From contig NZ_JAFUAG010000027.1 in the NCBI RefSeq assembly GCF_017464355.1, positions 152,076 through 216,075 of the forward strand: a stretch of DNA of 64,000 nucleotides, written 5' to 3'. The notes beneath the pieces are model-generated. The model was given only the letters and a program-made list of their open reading frames with translations. It did not search any database and had not been told where the DNA came from. A program made the position numbers and the translations under genes. Positions within the stretch are counted from its first letter, which is position 1. Each line of letters begins with the position of its first letter. The DNA comes from Ruminococcus sp. Its GTDB lineage: Bacteria; Bacillota; Clostridia; Oscillospirales; Ruminococcaceae. Below, in pieces: positions 38,473-47,110 of this stretch.

Positions 38473-38506
38473 AAAAGCGTGGGCGATCATCAGAACGTCC
38501 ACGCTT
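38473..38506 (-). terminator. Terminator of the HAD/DUF4261 operon
   Basis: Stem AAGCGTGG (38475-38482) / CCACGCTT (38499-38506); on the minus strand it is followed by a short T run. It shares the AGCGTG core with the terminators at 18811 and 38186. Confidence 0.75.
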
Positions 38507-38525
38507 ATTCTGTATATCATAGTTT

Positions 38526-39173
38526 TCACATAAGTTCCCGATAGCTTTCAAAGTGCATATCCGACTCAGCTATCAGGGCTTCCTTGTCGGCGGAATAATG
38601 CTCGTTCAGGCAGGCAGCCGCCTTGAAGCCCCCGAGCTTCGCACCCCGTATGCCCTCGATGATGTCTTCAAAAACTATGGAATTCTCAGGTGCCGCCCCG
38701 AGATTTTCGCAGGCCAGTTCGTACACATCGGGGAAGCCCTTGCCCCTCTCCACCTGTTCGGTGGTTACAAAGGTGTCAAACAGCTCGTAGACCCCCAGCC
38801 GCTTCAGCACAGGGGCATACAGCGCCGCTGAGTTTGCAGTGGCAAGCCCCAGCTTTAGCCCCTTTCCGTGGAGATACCGCAGATAATCCCCAGCACCCTC
38901 CACCTCGCCGATGAGATAGGTGTATTCGTAAACTGCCATATCCTGCCATTCCTGCATTATATCCTCAACGCTGTCAGGCAGATCAAAAAGCTCCTTGGTG
39001 TAAACTGCAGCTGTGCGGAAATTCTTGGTGGACACCGCCTTGTAGTAGTCCGCAGGGACTTCCAGCCCGCGCTTGCCCATGAACTTGCGGTCTATCTCGC
39101 TCCACACACCGTTCGATCTTATGAGAGTGCCGTCCAGGTCGAAGATAGCTGCCTTAAAGTCAGTGACCCTCAT
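38526..39173 (-). CDS. HAD-superfamily hydrolase (phosphatase or phosphoglucomutase-like)
   Basis: 215 residues. HAD motif I is FDLDGTL near the N-terminus (nucleophile Asp and acid/base Asp); motif III/IV is FEDIIEGIRGAKLGG. The helical cap domain matches the beta-phosphoglucomutase/phosphoglycolate group. Substrate cannot be told from sequence. The start lies 1 nt from the stop of the DUF4261 gene, so the two are one transcript. No ribosome site of its own was seen. Confidence 0.87.
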   Translation of the reverse strand: MRVTDFKAAIFDLDGTLIRSNGVWSEIDRKFMGKRGLEVPADYYKAVSTKNFRTAAVYTKELFDLPDSVEDIMQEWQDMAVYEYTYLIGEVEGAGDYLRYLHGKGLKLGLATANSAALYAPVLKRLGVYELFDTFVTTEQVERGKGFPDVYELACENLGAAPENSIVFEDIIEGIRGAKLGGFKAAACLNEHYSADKEALIAESDMHFESYRELM

Positions 39174-39174
39174 A

Positions 39175-39942
39175 TCAGAAACCGATCTTGCAGGTGGTGC
39201 CCTTTACGCTGACACCATCGCCCACGCTGATAGGCAGCTTCTGCTCCTCGGAGAAACCAATGGTCTCGCCGTCTTTCAGCTCAACATTTTCGGTGAGGAC
39301 ATATTCCTCGATAGAGAACATGAAGCTCAGCACCTGGTCGGGCTGCTGCTTGCTGTCGATGACTTCAAGCTCGTTCTTCCCGAAGAAAGTCATGCCCGAG
39401 GAGAAAGCGCACAGGCCGTCCTTAGCCAGGTACATACCTGTGTAAACGAGGATAGGCACAGGCATCTCGCCCTGCTTTAAAGTTTCGGCGAACTGGAGAT
39501 AGAACTTCTTCTCGTAAACGGTGGGGTTCTTGTAAATGCCGATGGCGTTGTCAAGCTTGAGCAGGCTATAGGCTATCTTAGCGAAAAGCACAGCCTGCTC
39601 CATGGCATCGAACTTGTTCATTACCGCCAGCATGACATGAGCCTGATGCTTTGCGACCTCCGCAGCACCGTCTTTCCACATGATGTTGTTCTTGGCGCAC
39701 TCCTCAGCCTCCTTGTTGGGGACAGGGTTTGGCATGAGCGAGCAGGCTACCACCATGCCCTCAGTGCGGAAAACCAGCGCATTGTCCTTGACCTCGTCTT
39801 CGGCCTCAATGTTCCAGTCTTCTTTCAGGGACTTCTTGAATCTTGGCCAATCCATATTAGCGTCCGTAAAGAGAACGAATCCCGCCAGGACATTGCCCTC
39901 TTTCTTTCCGGTATTTTCAGTGTTATTGGTGTTTTCAGACAT
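39175..39942 (-). CDS. DUF4261 domain protein
   Basis: 255 residues with a short polar leader (MSENTNNTENTGKKEGN), then a conserved pattern: AGFVLF, MPNPVPNKEAE, HQAHVMLAVM, VYTGMYLAKDGLCAFSSGM, and a C-terminal TIGFSEEQKLPI. This fits DUF4261, whose function is unknown; other copies occur next to polymorphic toxin or immunity genes. It is first in a two-gene operon with the HAD gene. Confidence 0.8.
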   Translation of the reverse strand: MSENTNNTENTGKKEGNVLAGFVLFTDANMDWPRFKKSLKEDWNIEAEDEVKDNALVFRTEGMVVACSLMPNPVPNKEAEECAKNNIMWKDGAAEVAKHQAHVMLAVMNKFDAMEQAVLFAKIAYSLLKLDNAIGIYKNPTVYEKKFYLQFAETLKQGEMPVPILVYTGMYLAKDGLCAFSSGMTFFGKNELEVIDSKQQPDQVLSFMFSIEEYVLTENVELKDGETIGFSEEQKLPISVGDGVSVKGTTCKIGF

Positions 39943-40028
39943 TTGTATACCTCCGTTGACGGCAGGCGCCGTGATTATCAGAAAGCTTCGGCAAACACAG
40001 CATATGCTGCATTGAGCCTTATCGTCTT

Positions 40029-40057
40029 ATTATATCACGTCACGGCAGATATGTCAA
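40029..40057 (-). promoter_or_regulatory. Promoter of the DUF4261/HAD operon
   Basis: Consensus TTGACA (40052-40057), 17 bp, TATAAT (40029-40034) on the minus strand. Confidence 0.85.
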
Positions 40058-40157
40058 CAGCCATTTTCGGCTATATCACCTGTGAGCGCAGGGGCGAAGT
40101 CTTCTGATATATGTACAATAATGTGGACTTAAACTTCTCCCGCACATTATGTTCATG

Positions 40158-40186
40158 TTGACATTTGGATCTCATCATGCTATAAT
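40158..40186 (+). promoter_or_regulatory. Promoter of the frameshifted GNAT gene
   Basis: Full consensus TTGACA (40158-40163), 17 bp, TATAAT (40181-40186). Confidence 0.85.
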
Positions 40187-40209
40187 GTGAAAAAAATCGG
40201 GAGGATAGC

Positions 40210-40648
40210 ATGAGAGAAATAATGTCAGATGAAGTATATAAACTGGAAGAATGCCTTACTGCACTGGCAGCGCACCACAACAAGTTCTCGGTGAACTTTA
40301 AGGGCTGTTACCCCAAGAAGCCTGTTGAAGAAACTTTGGAGAATTTTGTTAATGACCTGATTCAGGGAAAGTCGTGCATAGCTGTAATTGAGAAAGCCGA
40401 AAAAAATCGCAGGTTTCTGCAAGGTCGATACCGATAAAAGTGTCGGTGTGCTGGAATATCTTGTGGTGCTTGAAGAGTTCCGCGGAATAGGTTACGGCGG
40501 TGAACTGATAGAATGGGCGCTTAGCAAGTTTGCGGAGCTTGGAATTCATGACATAGATGTAAAAGTAGCCGACGGCAATAAAGCTGTCACGCTTTACGAA
40601 AAATATGGTTTTAAAATGAATGCGCATATCCTGCGGCTGAGCAGGTGA
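40210..40648 (+). pseudogene. GNAT acetyltransferase with a frameshift
   Basis: Two frames together make one GNAT protein of about 145 residues. Frame 1 (40210-40437, MREIMSDEVYKLEECL) gives the N-terminus. The second frame (to 40648) gives the acetyl-CoA site LEEFRGIGYGGELIEWAL and the C-terminal YEKYGFKMNA. The shift falls at a run of seven A (40400-40406); six A would restore one frame. Promoter and ribosome site (GGGAGG, 5 nt before ATG) are intact. It may be a recent pseudogene, a sequencing error, or a slippage-controlled gene. Confidence 0.8.
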
Positions 40649-40663
40649 CTTATAGTAAACGAC

Positions 40664-40698
40664 AAAAAGCCCCCGAGCGCTTGCTAACGCTCGGGGGC
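40664..40698 (-). terminator. Terminator of the PAP2 gene
   Basis: An 11-bp perfect stem GCCCCCGAGCG (40669-40679) / CGCTCGGGGGC (40688-40698), followed on the minus strand by TTTTT. It can also end the convergent GNAT transcript. Confidence 0.9.
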
Positions 40699-40724
40699 AG
40701 TGAATTTATGTACAATTTCTTGGA

Positions 40725-41282
40725 CTATCTGTGCAGCCTTGAAGGTTCATGGGAGATATATTTGTGGTAGATGACGCAGGTCATTATCCCGTAGAAGGTA
40801 CCTGTTATTATACCTGCAAGAACGTCTGTGGGATAATGGACACCCACATAAAGCCTTGAAAGCGCTATGGACAGCGCCAGCAGAAGTACGGGTATACCGA
40901 TACGCAGGCGGCATTCGCGGAAGATGACTGAAGCTACGCAAAAACTGCCCGATGAATGTCCCGACGGGAAAGAGGCATCTCGCTGCTTGCCGATCATGGC
41001 ATGAAGTTCGTTTATCGCTTCGTAAGGCCTTGTGCGGTCAACTGCGTTTTTCAGTATGACGTTATTGAGCAGCACATTTATCACCAGCGCCGCCCCGCAA
41101 AGCAGTCCCAGCCGACGGGTCCTGGGGATTATAAAAAGTACCAGCACTGCCGCTATCATTATTACGCCCGCATCTCCCATATGGGTAACGGCCTTGACGA
41201 TGGGGTCAAGCACATCACTGCGGACATTTTCCTGTATCCACAGCAGTATTTGTCCGTCTGTTTCAAGAAGTTTATCTATCAT
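40725..41282 (-). CDS. PAP2-family membrane phosphatase
   Basis: 185 residues with about five membrane spans. The three PAP2 motifs are present: KNAVDRTRP, PSGHSSG and SRLYVGVHYPTDVLAG. It likely dephosphorylates a lipid phosphate such as undecaprenyl pyrophosphate or phosphatidate at the outer membrane face. Single gene with its own terminator. Confidence 0.92.
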   Translation of the reverse strand: MIDKLLETDGQILLWIQENVRSDVLDPIVKAVTHMGDAGVIMIAAVLVLFIIPRTRRLGLLCGAALVINVLLNNVILKNAVDRTRPYEAINELHAMIGKQRDASFPSGHSSGSFCVASVIFRECRLRIGIPVLLLALSIALSRLYVGVHYPTDVLAGIITGTFYGIMTCVIYHKYISHEPSRLHR

Positions 41283-41620
41283 TTAAACGTCCTCCATTTA
41301 ATCTTAAGGCAACAAATATATAAGAATATTGATTTATACAACCTTATTGCTGGGAATTTCTTACAATATTTCTGACGGATATGTAAAAACCCGCAGCCGT
41401 TAACTGTGCATAAAAATATGAGTTAATAATTTAGTAAAAATCTGAAACTTTAAGTTGATAATTAAGTCGAAAATGGTACAAATAAAAGGTGTATGTTTTT
41501 ATTAATTAACAAAAGTTTTGCAAACTTCCCGGTATAACATCGTAAAAATGAGGAAGAACGTTCTACGTACTTCCTCTGCTGTCTTTTTATTTTTGCGACA
41601 CCCGCAATTTTTAGCAAATA
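41283..41620. other. AT-rich intergenic region with a bidirectional terminator
   Basis: No gene seen. GAGGAAG (41550-41556) / CTTCCTC (41570-41576), with an inner ACGT/ACGT pair, has T runs on both sides. It ends the minus-strand gene at 41621 and could end a plus-strand RNA, but no plus-strand gene is visible. Confidence 0.6.
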
Positions 41621-41911
41621 TCAGATGTCCCATTCCGTGCTGACACTGTACCTTGCAGGAAAGCGCAGCTTAGATATCTCATGCAGAAAAGCGATCGTGC
41701 CGTTGTATTTGAAATCAACTATCAGCACCTTGCTTTTTTCAAGACTCTTTGTCGCCAGATCCCAGGCGCCGTTCTCGCCCAGGGCCTGCATATAGATCTC
41801 GCTTATGCCTTTTAGCTCCTCTGACTTTTCTGCGTGTATGCGCAGTTTGCCTCGTCTGTAACAGCTGGGATCAACACCCGGGTGCTTCATCATTACCTCA
41901 TTTTTGATCAT
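41621..41911 (-). CDS. Hypothetical 96-residue protein
   Basis: ATG 41911 follows AAGGAGAG by about 6 nt. The sequence (MIKNEVMMKHPGVDPSCY...) has no signal peptide, span or known motif. A good promoter lies 100 bp upstream and a terminator downstream, so it is probably real. No family was recognised. Confidence 0.65.
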   Translation of the reverse strand: MIKNEVMMKHPGVDPSCYRRGKLRIHAEKSEELKGISEIYMQALGENGAWDLATKSLEKSKVLIVDFKYNGTIAFLHEISKLRFPARYSVSTEWDI

Positions 41912-41980
41912 GTGAATCTCTCCTTTTCTCTCTCTTCTGTCACTATCTGCCCCATGGCAGATATCAGTTCACATCTTTGA

Positions 41981-42093
41981 AAATTAACTTAAACTATCCT
42001 TATGTCAAAGTATTGTAGCACAAAAATTCTCTCTCGTCAAGTGGTATTGCCCAATTTTGTAAATTTAAACAAATGTCAAGAAATTAACTTAAA
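41981..42093. repeat. 13-bp direct repeats around a promoter
   Basis: AAATTAACTTAAA occurs at 41981-41993 and 42081-42093, exactly 100 bp apart, on either side of the minus-strand promoter at 42012-42040. Possible regulator sites. Confidence 0.5.
42012..42040 (-). promoter_or_regulatory. Promoter of the 96-residue gene
   Basis: TTGACG (42035-42040), 17 bp, TACAAT (42012-42017) on the minus strand. Confidence 0.7.
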
Positions 42094-42277
42094 GAATTAT
42101 AGCCATTATCCGTGGCACGGCTGAAAAATATGTGAAAAGGACCCGAAGAATGTGTGTTTAAATAGTAACTGTCTGTTTTTGCGGACGGACTTTTCCGAAA
42201 TACAGAAAAATACAACTCAACTGCCCATTAATTGCGGCACATATATCAATGCTATAATAATTATTAATAATAACCTA

Positions 42278-42306
42278 TTGACTTTACTGAATATTTCTGG
42301 TAAAAT
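42278..42306 (+). promoter_or_regulatory. Promoter of the EAL gene
   Basis: TTGACT (42278-42283), 17 bp, TAAAAT (42301-42306), 45 bp before the GTG start. No riboswitch-like fold was recognised in between. Confidence 0.7.
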
Positions 42307-42351
42307 ATAATAAATCAGTACTGCTATTTTCAATAGAGGGGAGGAAATAGG

Positions 42352-44433
42352 GTGAATAAGAAAGACATTTCTGCCTTGACCGATTTGTGTGAAAAACTCA
42401 CCAAGGTCAGGAGCGAGGAGGAGCTTGCAAAGGTCATCGAGAACTTTACATCTGCCATGGACGGCAAAGATGTTGCTATGCTGAAAGTTGCACTGTTCCG
42501 CCTTGGGGGCAGGATGCTTGTGGTCGATGCGGAGGATAAAGATGCTATTCGCACAAGACGTATCGCCTGCCTGACCGATGAGGAAAAGGTTGAGCTTAAA
42601 AAGGTCGAGGAGATAATCGACGGCAATCTGCTGAAATACTATTTCCAGCCTATCGTCAGCGCCTGGGACGGTGAGATATTCTCCTATGAAGCACTCATGC
42701 GCTCGGCTGCCGACCCGCAGATAACCCCGTTCCATATACTTAAGTATGCTGAACTCAGCGACAGGCTTGACGATATAGAAAGGGCTACGTTCCTGAACGT
42801 GCTGGAGATTATCGAGAGGGAAAAGGGCAGGCTTGGCGGAAAGGCTGTCTTTATAAATAGTATACCCAATGTTCGTCTTGGGGAGAACGACACCGAGAGG
42901 ATAAGTGAGCTGCTGGAGAAAAATTCCGATGCGGCAGTGGTGGAGCTTACCGAGAACGCTGAGGCAGATGATAGCCAGCTGTCCATTTTAAAGGACAGAT
43001 ACCGCAGCATGAACGTGCGTATTGCAGTTGATGACTACGGCACGGGATATTCAAACGTGAAAAATCTGCTGAGGTATACGCCTAACTTTGTAAAGATAGA
43101 CCGTTCGCTGCTGACCGAGATAAACAGCGACCCCAGAAAGCGCCATTTTGTGCGGGATATAATCGAGTTCTGCCATGACAACGGCATACTTGCCCTGGCG
43201 GAGGGAGTTGAGACCAGCCTTGAGATGAAGACAGTAATTCTCATGGGTATCGACCTGATACAGGGCTTTTACACCGCAAGACCCGCCCCTGAACTGGTAA
43301 CGGAGATACCCTACGAGATAAAGCAGGAGATCAGGCGCTACCAGATACAGCGCATGGACGGCAAGCAGACCCATGTCTACAGCTGCCAGGGCACCGAGAG
43401 GGTGCTGTTGGAGAAGCTGAAAAAGCACGGCTACAAGTGCCTGAGGGTCATGTCTTCAGAGCAGGACGGGGATATCACCCTTGTGGGTGATCCGTCCCTT
43501 GATACACGGATCTATGTTGAGGTGGACAACGGCTTCAGAGGCAGGCTGACCCTTGAAAGCGCCCACCTTTCCAATTCCAAGAACAGACCCTGCATTATCG
43601 TTGGCGACAATGCTGTGCTTGAACTGGCTATATATGGAAGCTGCAGGCTGCATAAGGGCGGCATTTATGTACCCGAGAGTGCCAGTGTGAATTTCACGGG
43701 CATTGGCGCTTTGGATATAGATGTGGATTCTTCGGACTTTTTTGCCATCGGCGGATATTCTGCCATGCGCCACGGCAGACTTAGCTTTGGTGCCAACGTG
43801 GAGTTTTCCATTGAAGCCAAGGGACAGACAGGCTGCTGCATAGGTTCGGGTCTGGGCGGAGAGATAGATATCCACCAGGGCGTGTTCACACTGGCCCTCA
43901 ACGGAAATCACTGCGTCTGCATAGGTGCCCTTTCGGGCAGCACTGACCTTGACCTGCGCAACTGCGGTATCAGTGCTGATGTGACCCTGTCCAGGGGAGT
44001 AGTCATAGGCAGCCGTGACGGTGATGCTGAACTCAGGCTCCATGCCATGAGCCTCAGCACCATTGTGGGCGGTAAGGAAACTGCCTGCATAGGCTCGGTG
44101 GACGGCAATGCCAGAGTTGAGATGTTCAACTCAAACTTTGTGGCAGATGTCAGGTCTGACAAGCTGACAGTGGTGGGTTCACTGTACAAGGACAGTGATG
44201 TGGAGATGAAAAATCTTTCCATGAACATAAAGGCGGGCGGAGTCGAGGGCTATGCTTTCGGCGGACTAAAAGGCCGCACGGTGCTTGAACTTGCCAATGC
44301 CGATACTCATCTTGAACTTAATTCAAAGCTTGGGGGCATAACCCGTGCCGCAGGAGAAGACCTGCATTTTGGCGATGGCAGATACCGTGTCACCCTTAAC
44401 GGGGAAGAATATATAATGAATGCAGAAGACTAG
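42352..44433 (+). CDS. EAL-domain c-di-GMP phosphodiesterase with beta-helix-like C-terminal half
   Basis: 693 residues from GTG 42352 with GGGGAGG about 8 nt upstream. A short N-terminal helical part is followed by an EAL domain (about 75-325) with the key pieces in place: YEALMR, INSIP, ELTEN, DDYGTGYSN, FVKIDRSLL, LAEGVET and LIQGFY. It should therefore hydrolyse cyclic di-GMP. The remaining 350 residues are short repeating units (for example CCIGSGLGGEIDIHQGVF, CVCIGALSGSTDLDLRNC), each with a Gly pair and a short strand, like a right-handed beta-helix or the Cthe_2159 carbohydrate-binding fold. There is no signal peptide or membrane span, so the repeat domain is in the cytosol. Confidence 0.85.
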   Translation: MNKKDISALTDLCEKLTKVRSEEELAKVIENFTSAMDGKDVAMLKVALFRLGGRMLVVDAEDKDAIRTRRIACLTDEEKVELKKVEEIIDGNLLKYYFQPIVSAWDGEIFSYEALMRSAADPQITPFHILKYAELSDRLDDIERATFLNVLEIIEREKGRLGGKAVFINSIPNVRLGENDTERISELLEKNSDAAVVELTENAEADDSQLSILKDRYRSMNVRIAVDDYGTGYSNVKNLLRYTPNFVKIDRSLLTEINSDPRKRHFVRDIIEFCHDNGILALAEGVETSLEMKTVILMGIDLIQGFYTARPAPELVTEIPYEIKQEIRRYQIQRMDGKQTHVYSCQGTERVLLEKLKKHGYKCLRVMSSEQDGDITLVGDPSLDTRIYVEVDNGFRGRLTLESAHLSNSKNRPCIIVGDNAVLELAIYGSCRLHKGGIYVPESASVNFTGIGALDIDVDSSDFFAIGGYSAMRHGRLSFGANVEFSIEAKGQTGCCIGSGLGGEIDIHQGVFTLALNGNHCVCIGALSGSTDLDLRNCGISADVTLSRGVVIGSRDGDAELRLHAMSLSTIVGGKETACIGSVDGNARVEMFNSNFVADVRSDKLTVVGSLYKDSDVEMKNLSMNIKAGGVEGYAFGGLKGRTVLELANADTHLELNSKLGGITRAAGEDLHFGDGRYRVTLNGEEYIMNAED

Positions 44434-44461
44434 GTTCTTCCGCCGCAGGGGAGGTATGACT

Positions 44462-44797
44462 TTGCTGAATATAGAAAAGACCGACAGTATCGACAGCGTT
44501 GCTTATGACGCGGATAAAAAAATGCTGGCAGTAATGCTGGTAGACGGCATGGACTGGGAGGACGAGGAGATACATCTTCAGCTGCTCAAGGACAAGCTCA
44601 ACAACTACCTGCTTTATATCGACACCAGACAGTTTGATGAAAAATACCCCGATACACAGCGCATAGAGCTGCGGGCGGCTTTCCTCTATGAACTGCCTGA
44701 AAGGGCCATGTTCATGGTGCGCAGGGCAGGGGAGGTGCTGGAAACGCTTTTCGAGAACTCTATCCTCGTGGTGGACATAGGCCCTGCCGAAGAATAG
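44462..44797 (+). CDS. DUF6572-like small protein
   Basis: About 111 residues. TTG 44462 is preferred, being 7 nt after GGGGAGG (44448-44454); ATG 44456 would leave only 1 nt. The pattern (IDSVAYD...MLVDGMDWEDEEIHLQLLKDKLNNYLLYID) fits a small family of unknown function seen beside immunity or signalling genes. It starts 28 nt after the EAL gene and is probably co-transcribed. Confidence 0.65.
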   Translation: MLNIEKTDSIDSVAYDADKKMLAVMLVDGMDWEDEEIHLQLLKDKLNNYLLYIDTRQFDEKYPDTQRIELRAAFLYELPERAMFMVRRAGEVLETLFENSILVVDIGPAEE

Positions 44798-44943
44798 CGG
44801 GTTGTTTCGTCCGAAAACGGAAACGATTACAATTCTTTATAGGATATGTTAAATAAATGATAGCATACTGTATTCAAAAAACGCGGAAAGTATGCTATCA
44901 TTTTATTGTTCCTGAGAAATGTGATAAAAGGAGATGTTTTGAA

Positions 44944-45939
44944 ATGTATATTGCTGATGAACACAGATATGACAAGATGGTCTATAACCGCTGCGGCAAA
45001 AGCGGTCTGAAGCTTCCTGCGGTATCCCTGGGACTTTGGCAGAATTTCGGGTACGGGGCAGTGTTCTCCAATGTGGAGAATATGTGCCGCACCGCCTTTG
45101 ACCTGGGTATAACCCACTTCGACCTTGCCAACAACTACGGCCACCCCTACAATGGTTCGGCGGAGGAAAATTTCGGCCGTGTGCTGGACAGAGGTCTGCG
45201 GGCTTACCGTGATGAGCTTGTCATCTCCACCAAGGCAGGCTACGAGATGTGGGAAGGCCCCTACGGCGACAGAAACGGCAGCCGCAAGTACCTCACAGCT
45301 TCCCTTGACCAGAGCCTTAAGCGCATGGGTCTGGAATATGTTGATATTTTTTACCACCATGTTTTCGACCCAAACACCCCTCTGGAGGAAACTGCCCTCG
45401 CCCTTGACAATGCGGTAAAGCAGGGCAAGACGCTGTATGTGGGCATCTCAAACTACAACAAAGCCCAGACAGCGGAGATACAGGCTATCTTCCGTGAGCT
45501 GAAAACACCCTTTATAGTAAATCAGCCCAGCTTCTCCATGCTCAACCGCTGGGTAGAGGAGGACGGCCTTGACGGGTACTGTGTTGAAAACGGTGTGGGA
45601 CTTGCTGTGTTCTCGCCGCTGTATCAGGGCTTCCTGACTGACCGCTATCTTAAGGGTGTCCCCGAGGATAGCCGTGTAGGCAGGGGCAATACCTGGATAG
45701 GCAGCCAGCTGACCCCCGAAATGGTGGCTAAGCTCAATAAGCTGAACGACATAGCTTCCGCCCGCGGCCAGAAGCTTTCCCAGATGGCAGTGGCATGGCT
45801 GCTCCACAACAAGGCCGTTGCTACCGTGCTTTGCGGCGCCAGCAGACCCAGCCAGATCATCGACAATGTGAAGGCTGTTGAAAATCTTGAATTCTCTGAG
45901 GAAGAACTGGCGCAGATCGAAGAGGTCCTGCGCTCATAA
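44944..45939 (+). CDS. Aldo/keto reductase (YghZ-like)
   Basis: 331 residues from ATG 44944 (AAAAGGAG upstream). TIM-barrel AKR motifs are FDLANNYG (catalytic Asp/Tyr), ISTKAGY (Lys), FYHHVF (His) and an NADP-binding C-terminus (VLCGASRPSQIIDN). It resembles YghZ/Kv-beta-type reductases that act on L-glyceraldehyde 3-phosphate or methylglyoxal. Substrate is inferred. Single gene with its own terminator. Confidence 0.92.
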   Translation: MYIADEHRYDKMVYNRCGKSGLKLPAVSLGLWQNFGYGAVFSNVENMCRTAFDLGITHFDLANNYGHPYNGSAEENFGRVLDRGLRAYRDELVISTKAGYEMWEGPYGDRNGSRKYLTASLDQSLKRMGLEYVDIFYHHVFDPNTPLEETALALDNAVKQGKTLYVGISNYNKAQTAEIQAIFRELKTPFIVNQPSFSMLNRWVEEDGLDGYCVENGVGLAVFSPLYQGFLTDRYLKGVPEDSRVGRGNTWIGSQLTPEMVAKLNKLNDIASARGQKLSQMAVAWLLHNKAVATVLCGASRPSQIIDNVKAVENLEFSEEELAQIEEVLRS

Positions 45940-45961
45940 AAATGCAGTAATATTGCCATTT

Positions 45962-45989
45962 TGCGGACAAAGCCTGCCCTTTGTCCGCA
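45962..45989 (+). terminator. Terminator of the aldo/keto reductase gene
   Basis: An 11-bp perfect stem TGCGGACAAAG (45962-45972) / CTTTGTCCGCA (45979-45989), loop 6, followed by TATTCTTTC. Confidence 0.8.
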
Positions 45990-46043
45990 TATTCTTTCGT
46001 ATACAGAATTATTATCCTCCGCTTGACTAATTGGATTAAGTTT

Positions 46044-46073
46044 TTAACACAAAGATTTCAAATGTGATATAAT
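46044..46073 (+). promoter_or_regulatory. Promoter of the GH16 gene
   Basis: TTAACA (46044-46049), 18 bp, TATAAT (46068-46073), 73 bp before the ATG. Confidence 0.7.
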
Positions 46074-46146
46074 TTGTAATGTAAAAGTTGTATTATTATC
46101 TCAAGGTAAAACAAATGAAGTTCGTAGGTCATAAGGAGGATATTTT

Positions 46147-46953
46147 ATGAAAAGGATACTTGCACTTGCACTCGCTGTTCTGTCTGTTACTGCTTTTGCG
46201 GCCTGCGGAGATACTTCTGCTGAGGAAAGCAGGGCGGATAGCACCACTACCACAGCTCAGACAGAAGCTGCCCCCGAGGCTGAGGAAGAAGCTCCCGCTG
46301 AGGAGGACAACGGTGATTACACCCTGTTGGCTGATTTTACCAAGGGTGAGTCGGATAAATTCATGTGCTCCGACGGCTGGTCAAACGGCAATATGTTCAA
46401 CTGCACCTGGAAGAAAGCTAATGTAGCTTTCGAGGACGAGGTCATGAAGCTGAGCATAGACAGCATTATCCCCGATGAATACAATGCCGCCGAGTACCGT
46501 TCCAACGATTTCTACGGCTACGGCCTCTATGAGGTCAGCATGAAGCCTATCAAGAATGTGGGCGTAGTTTCCTCATTCTTCACCTACACAGGCCCCTCGG
46601 ACAGCAACCCCTGGGACGAGATCGATATCGAATTCCTGGGCAAGGATACAACTATAGTTCAGTTCAATTACTTCACCAACGGCACAGGCAACCACGAGTT
46701 CGTTTACGACCTGGGCTTTGATGCCGCAGAGGATTTCCACACCTACGGCTTTGAATGGGCGGAAGATCACATAACCTGGTACGTTGACGGCGAAGCGGTA
46801 CACACCGCTGAGGAGAACCTGCCTGTCACACCCAGCAAGATAATGATGAACACCTGGAACGGCAAGGGCGTTGACGGCTGGCTGGGCAAATACGACGGCA
46901 CCACCCCCCTCACCGCAGAGTACAAGTTTGTCCGCTTTACAGCCGCAGAATAA
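46147..46953 (+). CDS. GH16 beta-glucanase (lichenase-like) lipoprotein
   Basis: 268 residues, ATG after AAGGAGGA. A lipoprotein signal ends at FAAC (Cys about residue 19), followed by a Thr/Glu-rich spacer and a GH16 domain. The catalytic motif DEIDIEFLG carries both active-site glutamates. WKKANV, YRSNDFYGYGLYEV and TWYVDGE match bacterial 1,3-1,4-beta-glucanases (lichenases). It would be tethered to the outer membrane face and cut mixed-linkage glucan. It stands alone with a promoter and terminator. Confidence 0.93.
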   Translation: MKRILALALAVLSVTAFAACGDTSAEESRADSTTTTAQTEAAPEAEEEAPAEEDNGDYTLLADFTKGESDKFMCSDGWSNGNMFNCTWKKANVAFEDEVMKLSIDSIIPDEYNAAEYRSNDFYGYGLYEVSMKPIKNVGVVSSFFTYTGPSDSNPWDEIDIEFLGKDTTIVQFNYFTNGTGNHEFVYDLGFDAAEDFHTYGFEWAEDHITWYVDGEAVHTAEENLPVTPSKIMMNTWNGKGVDGWLGKYDGTTPLTAEYKFVRFTAAE

Positions 46954-47021
46954 ACAAGCCTTCTTCATTACCCAACCATATCCATATATCCGCCGAGCGT
47001 TACCCGCGTTCGGCAAAGACT

Positions 47022-47050
47022 AAGACCTTCGTCCGAAGGTCTTTTTCTTT
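47022..47050 (+). terminator. Terminator of the GH16 gene
   Basis: AAGACCTTCG (47022-47031) / CGAAGGTCTT (47034-47043) followed by TTTCTTT. Confidence 0.9.
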
Positions 47051-47072
47051 GGTTAAAAAAGATGTCAGATAC

Positions 47073-47101
47073 TTGACAATCAGGGTCGGTTATGATATAA
47101 T
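47073..47101 (+). promoter_or_regulatory. Host tRNA-Leu promoter
   Basis: Full consensus TTGACA (47073-47078), 17 bp, TATAAT (47096-47101), 9 bp before the tRNA-Leu 5' half. It may now drive the intron-bearing tRNA at 47414 by read-through. Confidence 0.88.
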
Positions 47102-47110
47102 AATATGGTA

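Noticed and set aside
42306-42351. c-di-GMP riboswitch before the EAL gene
   Set aside because: The leader is only about 45 nt and lacks the conserved GEMM core words.
42217-42735. Minus-strand 172-codon frame upstream of and inside the EAL gene
   Set aside because: It overlaps the promoter and the start of a well-supported gene.
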